Source: Deltaproteobacteria bacterium (GTDB lineage: Bacteria; Desulfobacterota; Desulfobulbia; Desulfobulbales; VMSU01). Taken from it: DNA of 49,994 nucleotides. The notes beneath the pieces are model-generated. The model was not told the DNA's origin. It saw only the letters and a list, made by a program, of their open reading frames with translations, and searched no databases. This document shows, piece after piece, positions 41,398-49,994 of this stretch. The first letter of the stretch is position 1. Every line of letters starts with the position of its first letter. Made by a program: the position numbers and the translations under genes. The stretch spans positions 1 to 49,994 of the forward strand of contig JAJXUT010000005.1 in NCBI GenBank assembly GCA_021782655.1, read 5' to 3'.

Positions 41398-41479
41398 CTG
41401 AGAGCGCGAGCCAAGCAGGTGAAAGATGCGGGCAGTGGCCGCTGTTGGCTGTAAATAAAGCAGCAAGCCGTTCAACAAA

Positions 41480-41527
41480 AACCAAAAAAGCCGACCGGGC
41501 GAGAACGCCCGGTCGGCTTTTTTGGTT
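41480..41527. terminator. bidirectional intrinsic terminator
   Basis: aaccaaaaaagccgaccgggc-gagaac-gcccggtcggcttttttggtt: perfect 21-bp inverted repeat between convergent genes. Confidence 0.97.
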
Positions 41528-41555
41528 AAACTCCACCCGGTAGCGGGTGACGCCT

Positions 41556-42425
41556 TTACTCCGTTGGCCGGCCGTAGCTGTGCAGCCCGGAGAGCAGGAA
41601 GTTGACCCCGTAGTAGGTGAAAACGACGCTGAACACCCCGATGACCGCGAGCCAAGCGATCCGTCTGCCGCTCCAGCCGCGCACGAAGCGGGCATGGAGG
41701 GCGGCGGCGTAAACAAACCAGGTGATCAGCGACCAGGTCTCCTTGGGATCCCAGCTCCAGTAGGTGCCCCAGGCCTTGTTGGCCCAGATGGCGCCGGTGA
41801 TGATCCCGGTGCTGAGCCAGACGAAGCCGAAGATGATGCACTTGTAGATCAGGTCGTCGATGACCCGAAGCGAGGGCAGGGTGGCGAGCAGCCCGCTGTC
41901 TTCGCCCTTCTTGCCGCCGACGTTGGTCTCGTGGCGGTCTTTAAGCAGGTACATCAGCCCCATGCCGCCGGCGACCGCGAAGGCGGCGTAGCCGATGAAG
42001 CAGGTCACCACGTGGGCGATGAGCCAGTTGCTTTGCAGGGCCGGCACCAGGGGCTTGATCTCGGAGTCGATCTGCGAGCCGAAGGAGGCGTAGGCCATGC
42101 TCAGAAAGGCGAAGGGCACCGCGAAGGCGCCGATGGTCCGGTTCTTGAACCGCCACTCCAGCCACAGGTAGAAGATGGCGGTGGCCCAGGAGAAGAATAC
42201 CAGGGACTCGTACATATTGGACAGGGGGGCGTGGCCGAAGCCCATCTTGTAGGATTCCACCCAGCGCAGGACAATGCCAGTGGTCTGGGCCAGGAAGGAG
42301 ACCAGGGTGACCAGCGAGGCGACGATGCCGATCCGTTCCGCCCGGAAGACGAAGATGGCGATGTAGAGGATTGAGGCGAAGAGATAGGCGAAGGTGGTGA
42401 AACCTAGGAGCTGACTGCTGTTCAT
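41556..42425 (-). CDS. ccsB: cytochrome c biogenesis protein CcsB (CcsA/ResC family)
   Basis: ANKAWGTYWSWDPKETWSLITWFVYAAALHAR (WWD-type motif), multi-TM. Confidence 0.95.
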   Translation of the reverse strand: MNSSQLLGFTTFAYLFASILYIAIFVFRAERIGIVASLVTLVSFLAQTTGIVLRWVESYKMGFGHAPLSNMYESLVFFSWATAIFYLWLEWRFKNRTIGAFAVPFAFLSMAYASFGSQIDSEIKPLVPALQSNWLIAHVVTCFIGYAAFAVAGGMGLMYLLKDRHETNVGGKKGEDSGLLATLPSLRVIDDLIYKCIIFGFVWLSTGIITGAIWANKAWGTYWSWDPKETWSLITWFVYAAALHARFVRGWSGRRIAWLAVIGVFSVVFTYYGVNFLLSGLHSYGRPTE

Positions 42426-42489
42426 GGGAGGCGTTCCTTCTGTTTTGGTAAGGACGATTGGATGGTTATTGATGGATTAACGCCGGAGA

Positions 42490-43848
42490 TTACTTGGCCG
42501 GGGCCGTGAGCTGCGCCACCTTTTCCATGCGGTTGCAGATGGACTCCATGTCCCTCTCGAACCCGAGTTTGTTCTTGTTGCTCATCCCGCTCAACAATAC
42601 GTTGGTCTTCTTGCCGTCGTTAGAGACGAACACCCATACCCGGCGGTGCGACATAAAGAAGATGACGATCAATCCCAAAACCATCATGATGCAACCGCTG
42701 TACACCGTCCATACCCCAGGGTCCTTGACCACTTGCAGGCCAGTGGCATACCGGGGATTGGCAATGAGGACGTAGGTGGCGTCGGCCCGCTTGATGCGCG
42801 CCGTGCCGCCCTGGTTGATCCAGAACTCGGAGGGGCTCGACTTGCCGTCCGAGAACCAGATCTTGTACTGGTAGCGCTGCATCATGTCGGGGCCGGACAT
42901 GTCCACGATCCCGAAGCTGACCTTCTCCTCCGGCCACTTGTTTTCCTGGCGGGGATAGATAACGAATTTCTGGCTGGCCTTATCCTTGTCATTGGTGATC
43001 TGGACGCTGAACTGGCCTTCCATGGGCTGAAAGCTCGACTGGTAGAAGGTCAGTCCGCCGTACTGCATCGGGTCATTGACCACGATCGACTTCTGGTGCA
43101 CCTCCTGGCCGTCCTTCACCACCGTCAGCAGCGAGCGGTACTCCTTGGGCATGCCGCTGTCGTAGTATTTCAGCTTGAAGTCGTCGCAGCGCACCGTAAA
43201 TCCCAGGGGGATAGGGGTGTGCTGGTTGTTTGACTGATAGACCTGATCGACGGAGCCGCCCTCGGGGATCATCACGCTGGCCTTGTAGCCATAGAAGGAG
43301 CCAATCAGGGCGCCGGTGAAGATGACCAGAATGCTGACGTGCACCACGATCACCCCCAGCCGGGTCCAGGCCCCCTTCTGGGCAAAGAGCAAGACGCCGC
43401 CCTCCTTCTCGGTCTGGCTGGGCCGCCAACCGGCGTCTCGCAGCGCCTGCCGCACCGACTCGAGCGCCGATTCGCCCGTAAGCTGGCCTTGAAAGTCGTG
43501 GCGCATGGCCATCTTGCGCAGCCGGTCAACGCTGGTGGTGGCCAGGTTGTCCTGCACCACCACCTTCCAGATGTGGGGCAGCCGCTCGATGGTGCAGACG
43601 ATCAGGTTCAGGGAGAACAGGATGAGCAGGGAGGTGAACCACCAGGAGTTGTACATGTCCTGGATGCTCAAGAGCTGAAAAAAGTGGGCGACGTTCGTCC
43701 CGTAAAGCTCGACGTAGCGGGCCGCGTCTTCCTTCTGGGGCACGATGGTGCCGATGATGGAGGCGAGGGCCAGCACGAAGATGGTGAAGAGGGCGAGCTT
43801 TACCGAGGCGAAAAAATTCCAGAGGCGGTTGCCTTTTTTGTTTTCCAT
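42490..43848 (-). CDS. resB: cytochrome c biogenesis protein ResB/Ccs1
   Basis: LWNFFASVKLALFTIFVLALASIIGTIVPQ; SWWFTSLLILFSLNLIVCTIERLP; MQYGGLTFYQSSFQP. Confidence 0.95.
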   Translation of the reverse strand: MENKKGNRLWNFFASVKLALFTIFVLALASIIGTIVPQKEDAARYVELYGTNVAHFFQLLSIQDMYNSWWFTSLLILFSLNLIVCTIERLPHIWKVVVQDNLATTSVDRLRKMAMRHDFQGQLTGESALESVRQALRDAGWRPSQTEKEGGVLLFAQKGAWTRLGVIVVHVSILVIFTGALIGSFYGYKASVMIPEGGSVDQVYQSNNQHTPIPLGFTVRCDDFKLKYYDSGMPKEYRSLLTVVKDGQEVHQKSIVVNDPMQYGGLTFYQSSFQPMEGQFSVQITNDKDKASQKFVIYPRQENKWPEEKVSFGIVDMSGPDMMQRYQYKIWFSDGKSSPSEFWINQGGTARIKRADATYVLIANPRYATGLQVVKDPGVWTVYSGCIMMVLGLIVIFFMSHRRVWVFVSNDGKKTNVLLSGMSNKNKLGFERDMESICNRMEKVAQLTAPAK

Positions 43849-44148
43849 GAGGAGGCTATTCCTAGCTGAATACGGCGCCGTGCCTGGCGCTGATCGTTTG
43901 AGGTTGACAGAAGGGAAACCCGCTGGGGCAGGCCGGGCGGGCTCAGCTTGCGGGTGTTTCTCTGGTGAGGGCTCCTCCCAAAGAAAAACGAAAATTCAAT
44001 TTAATACTTTTTTCTCAACTGGCCAGCTAAAAAATGCCCCCGCCGGCAAAAAGTGAGGGCCTCGCAACAGGGCCGATCTCCGGCGCCCCGTCCAAGATCA
44101 GCGGGGATTGGACATAAACGGCGAGGCGGGTTTGCGGGGTTATGGAAG

Positions 44149-45027
44149 TCAGCGCCAGGCGAGGAGCCAGCATACCACAAGCAGGGTCAGGCTGCCAAGG
44201 CCCAGCCCCAGTTGCCAGAACCGGGAGTCCCCGCCGCTGGCCGGGAGGCGCCAGCAGAGTCCGGCCGCCGCCCCTATCCCCAAGCCCCAGAGGTGGGCGC
44301 CGACATCGGTCTTGACCCCCTCGGTGCCCAGCATGGCCAGGAGGCTAAGGCCGGCGCCCAGGGGGAGGAGCAGGGCGCGAAAGGGCAGTCCGTCCCGCAT
44401 CCTGATCCCGCACAGGCAGCCGATGACCCCGAAAACGGCGCTGGAGAAGCCGATGAACCGGTGCTGGGTCCCGTGGGCGAGGACGTTGGCGTAGTTGGCC
44501 AGGCCGCCGGTGGCCAGGGCCAGGAAGCAGGCCGCTCCCCCGCCTACCCGGGCGGCCAGATAGTACAGGGCCAGCCCCCCCAGGGCGACGTTGCCCGTGA
44601 GGTGGCTGACGTCGGCGTGCAGGGTGAGCCCGGTCGCCACCCGCCACCACTCGCCCCCTCTAAGCACCAGGCCCCCGTCCACCATCCCCCGCTGAAACCA
44701 GGGGCTGTCGTTATCCCAGGCCCCGGTCAGGCCGTGCAGGGCCACCAGGCCGGCCAGCATGGTCATCACCCACCAGCCTTGACCGGGGCCCATGGCCGGC
44801 GGATCGGCCAGGGGGGGCGGCCAGTGCCGGTTTTCCTCCTCAAAGGCCGCCAGTTGCCGATGGGCCGCCTCCCGTTCCGCTACCGCCACCTCCAGCCGCC
44901 AGCCGTTCGGCCCGGCGAGCAGCCGGTGACTGATGTTGACCGACAGCAGCACCAGGGAGCGCAGCTCGGCCTGGGCCAGGTCCTGGTATTCTCCGGGAAG
45001 GGTGATGGCGGTAGAGGGGTCGGTCAT
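44149..45027 (-). CDS. rhomboid-family intramembrane serine protease
   Basis: GGEWWRVATGLTLHADVSHLTGNVALGGL, FIGFSSAVFGVIG (GxSx), DVGAHLWGLGIGAAAG (catalytic His). Start MTDPST at 45027 overlaps the upstream stop. Confidence 0.92.
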   Translation of the reverse strand: MTDPSTAITLPGEYQDLAQAELRSLVLLSVNISHRLLAGPNGWRLEVAVAEREAAHRQLAAFEEENRHWPPPLADPPAMGPGQGWWVMTMLAGLVALHGLTGAWDNDSPWFQRGMVDGGLVLRGGEWWRVATGLTLHADVSHLTGNVALGGLALYYLAARVGGGAACFLALATGGLANYANVLAHGTQHRFIGFSSAVFGVIGCLCGIRMRDGLPFRALLLPLGAGLSLLAMLGTEGVKTDVGAHLWGLGIGAAAGLCWRLPASGGDSRFWQLGLGLGSLTLLVVCWLLAWR

Positions 45028-45743
45028 AGCCAGCCCCAACGGCGGGCCAGGAAAAGGGCGGACAGGAAGAGCGGCTGATGGCTGAGGTAGATGAGCAGGG
45101 AGTGACGGCCGCTGGCCGCAAGCAGACGGAGTCGGCCAGGGGGTGCGTCGCCGAGTGGCCAGCGCCGCTGGCCGGCGGGGTAGAGGCGCTGGCCCAAAAA
45201 GATGCCGAGCAGCAGCGGCCCCAGCCAGGGAATGAGGGGGGTGTAATCGACGCTGGCGAAGTTAGGCGTCCGCAGTCCCAGCCACAAAAACCAGGGATGA
45301 GCCAGGAAGATGCGCCGGGCAAACGGGGTCAGGAGCAGGATGGCGATCCCCGCCCCCAGGCTCGGCCAGGGCCGGTCCAGCAGGGGCCAGGCCAGGATAG
45401 TGCCCAGGCCGATCAGGTGCAGAACACCGAAGACCACCATCTGATCGCCCGCCGCCAGCCAGGTGGCCAGGCTGATCAGCAGGCCCAGGCCGATAAGCTT
45501 GAGCCCCCGGCCCAGGAAGTGAGGGAAGTCCGCCCCCCGGGCCCGGCTGATGGTCAGCGAAAGCCCGGCTAGCAGGATGAACAGCCCGGCCACCAGGCGG
45601 GCGAACCAGTCGAGCCCCGCGGACTCTAACTGTCTCCGGCCGGCGAAGAAGAACAGGTCGAAGAGGAAATTTGAGACCAGCATCAGTCCGACCGCCAGGC
45701 CCCGCAGGCAGTCAATCTCCCAGTAACGGCGGGGTCGGATCAA
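45024..45743 (-). CDS. DUF1624 / heparan-alpha-glucosaminide N-acetyltransferase-like membrane protein
   Basis: RRYWEIDCLRGLAVGLMLVSNFLFDLFFF, LLIYLSHQPLFL; TTG start. Confidence 0.85.
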   Translation of the reverse strand: MIRPRRYWEIDCLRGLAVGLMLVSNFLFDLFFFAGRRQLESAGLDWFARLVAGLFILLAGLSLTISRARGADFPHFLGRGLKLIGLGLLISLATWLAAGDQMVVFGVLHLIGLGTILAWPLLDRPWPSLGAGIAILLLTPFARRIFLAHPWFLWLGLRTPNFASVDYTPLIPWLGPLLLGIFLGQRLYPAGQRRWPLGDAPPGRLRLLAASGRHSLLIYLSHQPLFLSALFLARRWGWL

Positions 45744-47110
45744 TCGTCCCCCGGCCTCGGGGCGGCCAGGGCCTCAAGCTGGGCGGCGATCTCCCTGGCC
45801 TTGTCGTTCCGGCCTTGGGCCTCATAGACCTGCATCAGTTCGTTTAGGGTGCGCGGATGCCCCGGCACCCGTTCCAGTACCTGCAGGCAGGCCCGCTCCG
45901 CCTCCAGCCAGTTTTTCTGGCTGCGGTACAGACGCGACATGCCCAGGAGGGCGTAGAGATCGAAGCCGACCTGCAGGCTGCGCATGTAGTACTCAAGCGA
46001 CTTGTCCAGACGGTCCAGGTTGAGCAGGGCGTCGCCCACCCTGGTCAGAAGGTCCTGATTGTGGGGCTCGCTCTCCAGGATCTTCGACCACCAGTACACC
46101 GCCTGATCCAGGTTCTCCAGGCCGCGCTGGCAGTCCCCCAGGCCGTAGAGGGCGAAGGTGTTCCAGGCGTCGAGGTTGGTGGCCTGCTCGTAGTAATCCG
46201 CCGCCTTGGCGTACTCCTTGCGGCGGCGGTAGATGTTGCCGACCATGGTCAGCACCGCCACGTAGCCGCGATCGAGGCTCAGGAGCTTGTCGAAATATTC
46301 CAGGGCCTTGTCGTCGTTCTCCACCTTGTAGTACAGGCTGCCGATCCCCAAGAGGGCGTACTTGTCCTCGCCGTTGACCTTCAGGGCCCGGAGATAGAAG
46401 TCCTCCGCCTTGTCGAAGTTGCCGGTTTTGTTGAACGACTCGGCCAGACGCACCATGACGTAGATGTCGTCCTTGTTGCAGTCCAGGTAGCGCATCCAGT
46501 AGGGGATGGCCCGCTTGTGTTGCAGGATGCCCCGGTAGGAATCGCCGATGCCGCGCAGGGCGAAGACGTTGATCGGATCGAACTCTAGCACCCGTTCATA
46601 GTAGGCGATGGACTCGTCATAGCGCTTCATCTCCCGGGTGGTGTCGCCCAGACCCACCAGCAGGTAGGCATTTTGCGGGTCCAAACTCAAGGCCTCCAAA
46701 AAAACCGCCTCCGCCTCCTGGTACATGTGCTTGCGCAGGTAACTCCGGGCCATCTTGCTTAGGCGCAGGACGTCCTTCTTGGGCTTGTTCTTGACCGAGG
46801 CCGGTTGCAGCCCGCCCTCGGCCCAGCGGCGGTAGGCGGGATGCACCCGGTCGGCCTCCACCGTCACCCACTCCGGCACCTCGTAGGGGTGATGCTGGTT
46901 AAGCCAGGTCTCCAGACGCTCGGTGTTTTCGGGCAGGAACTTGACGGTCAGCCGGAACTCCTTGGCCGAGGCCAGTTCGTCCTCCCACCAGTAGTAGCTG
47001 CGCACCGGCCCATCGACCTGCACGCAGACCGCCAGCCGCGCCTCGATAAGTTCCCTGGCCAGACGCTCGGCATCCGCAGCGCTCTCCACCGTAGTCCATC
47101 CGATATTCAT
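45740..47110 (-). CDS. fusion: N-terminal CutA1 domain plus C-terminal TPR array
   Basis: MNIGWTTVESAADAERLARELIEARLAVCVQVDGPVRSYYWWEDELASAKEFRLTVKFLPENTERLETWLNQHHPYEVPEWVTV (CutA), then many TPR units (AYLLVGLGDTTREMKRYDESIAYYERVLEFDP etc.). Confidence 0.92.
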   Translation of the reverse strand: MNIGWTTVESAADAERLARELIEARLAVCVQVDGPVRSYYWWEDELASAKEFRLTVKFLPENTERLETWLNQHHPYEVPEWVTVEADRVHPAYRRWAEGGLQPASVKNKPKKDVLRLSKMARSYLRKHMYQEAEAVFLEALSLDPQNAYLLVGLGDTTREMKRYDESIAYYERVLEFDPINVFALRGIGDSYRGILQHKRAIPYWMRYLDCNKDDIYVMVRLAESFNKTGNFDKAEDFYLRALKVNGEDKYALLGIGSLYYKVENDDKALEYFDKLLSLDRGYVAVLTMVGNIYRRRKEYAKAADYYEQATNLDAWNTFALYGLGDCQRGLENLDQAVYWWSKILESEPHNQDLLTRVGDALLNLDRLDKSLEYYMRSLQVGFDLYALLGMSRLYRSQKNWLEAERACLQVLERVPGHPRTLNELMQVYEAQGRNDKAREIAAQLEALAAPRPGDD

Positions 47111-47139
47111 GTCATTTGTTCCTTTTTTATGAGTTGAGT

Positions 47140-47192
47140 TTGATGATCTCGCCAAGAGGTAGCCGATGGCTATCTTTTGGCGAGATCATCAA
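47140..47192. repeat. minimal palindromic copy E of dispersed repeat between zwf and the CutA-TPR gene
   Basis: ttgatgatctcgccaa gaggtagccgatggctatctt ttggcgagatcatcaa: perfect 16-bp terminal inverted repeats with inner tagcc-gat-ggcta. Confidence 0.92.
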
Positions 47193-48694
47193 GCATGAAT
47201 GAGTCGCATCCATTCCCCGGCGGCCTGGGGGCACCAACTCCCCGCCGGGTAGAGATTCGGGAGGCTGGCCGCTGTCCGGCGGTCTTGGGCCTTGAGCACC
47301 GGATCGAGGAAGGCCCAGGATAGCTCAATCCCAGTCTGATCCCAGAACAGAAGCTGGTCGCCGAGCAGGCAGTCGAGCAGCACCTTTTCGTAGGAGTCCG
47401 CCGCCCCGGCGCCGTTTTGGGGGTAGGTGAACTCCATGTCCACCGGGGTCAGGCACAGTCTGGGGCCCTGGCCCTTGGCCTGGAAACTGAGGGCAATTCT
47501 TTCCTCGGGGTAGATGCCGATTACCAGGCGGTTGGCCTGGAAATTATCTGGCATAATACCAGAAAACAGGGAGCGGGGCGCCTCCCGGAACTGGATGACG
47601 ATCTGGGTCTGCTTGGCCGCAAGCCGTTTGCCGGACGCCAGGTAAAACGGCACCCCGCCCCAACGCCAGTTGTCGATGAAGAGGCGGGTGATGGCGAAGG
47701 TGGGGGTGCGGGAGTCCGGAGCCACGCCCGGCTCCTCCCGGTATCCGGGCATTGCCTGGCCCCGGAGCGCACCTGGCCCGTATTGGCCGAGCAGCATCTC
47801 CCGCCCCAGGGCACGATTCCCGTAAGGCTTTAGGGAGCGGAAGACCTTGTTCTTCTCCTCCCGCACCCGGTCGGCGGCGAGCCGCGAGGGCGGTTCCATG
47901 CTGGTTAAGGCCAAAAGCTGCATCAGGTGGTTCTGGAACATGTCGCGCACCACCCCCGCCCCCTCGTAGTAGCCGGCCCGGTGCTCGACCCCCAGTTCCT
48001 CCGCCGCCATGATCCCCACGTACTCGATGTGGCTGCGGTTCCAGAGCGGCTCGAAGATGGAGTTGGCAAAACGCAGCATCAGGATATTCTGCACCGTCTC
48101 CTTGGCCAGGTAGTGGTCAATGCGGAAGATCTGCCGCTCCTCGAAACTCTGGTGCAGGGCCGCGTCCAGCCGGCGGGCGCTCTTCAGGTCCCGACCAAAG
48201 GGTTTCTCCACCACCATCCGGGCGAAGCCGCCGGGCGGCGGGGCCGAGAGACCGCCCCGGCCAAGATTCCGGCCAATCGGATCGTAAAGTCCAGGCGGGG
48301 TGGCCAGATAGAAGATCCGGTTGCCAGCGGTGCCCAGGCGGGCGTCGAGTTCGGCCAGCCGAGCCGCCAGCCGAGTGAAGGAGGCCCGATCCTGATAGTC
48401 CACATGGAGGTAGAACAGCCGTTCTCCGAAGGCCCGCCGTTCTTGGTCATCACCCTTGGGCAGGGCGGAGAGGATCAGCTCCCGGAAGACCTGGTCGTCC
48501 ATCGGGGTGCGGGCCGCGCCCAGGATGGCCAGTTGTCGGGGCAGGGCCCGCTGCTGGGCCAGGGAGAACAGGGCGGGCATCAGCTTGCGGGCGGTCAGGT
48601 CGCCCGAGGCCCCGAAGATCACCAAGACACAGGGCTCAAGCCGCCCGGGGGCCATGGTGCAGGCGCAGTCCGAGGCGAGGCTTAGACCGGGCAT
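47189..48694 (-). CDS. zwf: glucose-6-phosphate 1-dehydrogenase
   Basis: VLVIFGASGDLTARKLMPALFSL, FRIDHYLAKETVQNILMLRFAN, MFQNHLMQLLALTSMEPP. Start 48694 preferred over the ORF start at 49246. Confidence 0.95.
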   Translation of the reverse strand: MPGLSLASDCACTMAPGRLEPCVLVIFGASGDLTARKLMPALFSLAQQRALPRQLAILGAARTPMDDQVFRELILSALPKGDDQERRAFGERLFYLHVDYQDRASFTRLAARLAELDARLGTAGNRIFYLATPPGLYDPIGRNLGRGGLSAPPPGGFARMVVEKPFGRDLKSARRLDAALHQSFEERQIFRIDHYLAKETVQNILMLRFANSIFEPLWNRSHIEYVGIMAAEELGVEHRAGYYEGAGVVRDMFQNHLMQLLALTSMEPPSRLAADRVREEKNKVFRSLKPYGNRALGREMLLGQYGPGALRGQAMPGYREEPGVAPDSRTPTFAITRLFIDNWRWGGVPFYLASGKRLAAKQTQIVIQFREAPRSLFSGIMPDNFQANRLVIGIYPEERIALSFQAKGQGPRLCLTPVDMEFTYPQNGAGAADSYEKVLLDCLLGDQLLFWDQTGIELSWAFLDPVLKAQDRRTAASLPNLYPAGSWCPQAAGEWMRLIHA

Positions 48695-49617
48695 CAGCCG
48701 CCTCCTGGCGGAGGGACGGCGGATCGCACCGGATGGCCGCCGAACTCGCGGCGCAGGGCCGCCAGCACCCTGGCCTCGAAGGCGTTGGGCTCCCGGGACT
48801 CGAAGCGCCGGAAGAGCGACAGGGCGATCACCGGGGCCGACACCCCGCTGTCCACCGCCTGCTGCACCGTCCAGCGGCCCTCGCCCGAGTCGTCGACATA
48901 GCCGGTTAAGGTCGCCAGCTCCGGGTCCTTGGCAAAGGCCGGTTCCAGAAGCTCCAGGAGCCAGGAACGGATGACGCTGCCCTGGTTCCACAGGTGGGAG
49001 AGCGCCCCGAGGTCCAGCCCCTGGCCGTAAGGGGAGCGCTTCAGGATGGCGAAGCCCTCGGCGTAGGCCTGCATCAGGCCGTACTCGATGCCGTTGTGCA
49101 CCATCTTGACAAAGTGTCCGGCCCCGGTGGGCCCGCAGTGCATGTAGCCCTCCGCCGGGGCCAGGTCTTTTAGGATCGGCTCCAGCAGCTCGAACCCGGC
49201 CCGGTCGCCGCCCACCATGGTGCAGTAGCCGACGCTCAGGCCCCAAATGCCGCCGCTGACCCCGGCGTCCAGGTAACGCAGGCCGCGCTGGGCGAAGACC
49301 TCGGCCCGGCGGATATCGTCCCGGTAGAAGGAATTGCCGCCCTCTACCACCGTGTCGCCCGGTTGCAGCAGATTAAGCAGTTCCTTAAGGTGTTCCTCCG
49401 TGGCCTCCCCGGCAGGCAGCATCAGCCAGACCAGCCGCGGGGGGGCGAGCTTGGCCACCAGCTCGGCCAGGGAGTAGCTGGCCTCGCCGCCCGTCTGGGC
49501 CAGTTCCTCGGTCTTGGCCGGGGTGCGGTTGTAGGCCACCACCTGATGCCCGGCCTTAAGCAGCCGGCGAGCCATGTTCATCCCCATGCGTCCCAAACCG
49601 ATCATCCCGATGCGCAT
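48694..49617 (-). CDS. gnd: 6-phosphogluconate dehydrogenase, short (GndA/NAD-type-like) form
   Basis: MRIGMIGLGRMGMNMARRLLKAGHQVVAYNR, DAGVSGGIWGLSVGYCTMVGG, CGPTGAGHFVKMVHNGIEYGLMQAYAEGF; ends VPPPGGG with 1-nt overlap to zwf. Confidence 0.94.
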   Translation of the reverse strand: MRIGMIGLGRMGMNMARRLLKAGHQVVAYNRTPAKTEELAQTGGEASYSLAELVAKLAPPRLVWLMLPAGEATEEHLKELLNLLQPGDTVVEGGNSFYRDDIRRAEVFAQRGLRYLDAGVSGGIWGLSVGYCTMVGGDRAGFELLEPILKDLAPAEGYMHCGPTGAGHFVKMVHNGIEYGLMQAYAEGFAILKRSPYGQGLDLGALSHLWNQGSVIRSWLLELLEPAFAKDPELATLTGYVDDSGEGRWTVQQAVDSGVSAPVIALSLFRRFESREPNAFEARVLAALRREFGGHPVRSAVPPPGGG

Positions 49618-49823
49618 CTTGCCCTCCCCTGACGGTTTTGGTAAGTTAACCCCTAGCGGCATGTTACCATCTTTTCTTGGGTTGGCAAGTTTTCGTTGAC
49701 CAGCAAGGACGGATGCCGGAGGACGGCGGGGACAATTGTGGTTTTCCGGATTTTTTGACCGTTTTTCCGGAACAATAGTACTTGGTGGCGGTGACACTTC
49801 AGGGACATTTTGGCATCTAATAT

Positions 49824-49845
49824 GTTATTTTTACATTAAAATAAC
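49824..49845. promoter_or_regulatory. AT-rich inverted repeat GTTATTTT-tacatt-AAAATAAC, operator-like
   Basis: Perfect 8-bp arms, 6-bp spacer, in an AT-rich intergenic region upstream of gnd. Confidence 0.4.
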
Positions 49846-49994
49846 GATTTTTTAGCCTGATAGCCCAGTTGTTGCATGGGGATGAGAAACGGGAGAAACT
49901 TTGGGAGAAGCTTCCCCCAGGGAGGGCAAGAAGGAGGACAGAAGCATTGTCTTGGGCAATTAAAATGTTGAACAAGGGCGGCTCATTATGACCA

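Noticed and set aside
48695-49246. N-terminal extension of the zwf ORF
   Set aside because: Out-of-frame with gnd; ZWF starts at 48694 (MPGLSLASD).

Overview
Single high-GC chromosomal window, densely packed with protein-coding genes. Gene content (RegB/RegA, NosL, Ccs/ResB cytochrome c biogenesis, orphan CooC, DVU0298-like protein) suggests a Desulfobacterota-type anaerobe, but taxonomy is an inference. About 38 CDS are supportable. No rRNA, tRNA, CRISPR array, prophage or transposase gene was recognised. Recognisable blocks: yhaM-like/holB/ricT/metG/ParA operon (minus); tatA; NosL-outer-membrane fusion; Nramp-RegA-RegB operon (minus); fbp; secreted glycosidase; hflKC; thiE; gltA; MFS; cooC; NamZ-like/DedA/manC; Fur-FeoA fusion/IspH-UbiA fusion; ftsY/J-domain protein; RlmD-like; hybrid kinase; diguanylate cyclase; cbiA; TPR/HEAT/TPR cluster; ResB/CcsB; rhomboid/DUF1624/CutA-TPR operon; zwf/gnd. 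The most interesting signals are: (i) four unusual domain fusions (NosL + Met-rich beta-barrel, Fur + FeoA, IspH + UbiA, CutA + TPR); (ii) a RegBA-type redox two-component system translationally coupled to an Nramp transporter, with a near-perfect RegA/RegR-box-like palindrome upstream of the NosL fusion gene; (iii) an intergenic palindromic repeat family, at least 7 loci in 50 kb, that repeatedly abuts or supplies stop codons. Calls rest on reading translated motifs and the raw sequence; no database search was run.
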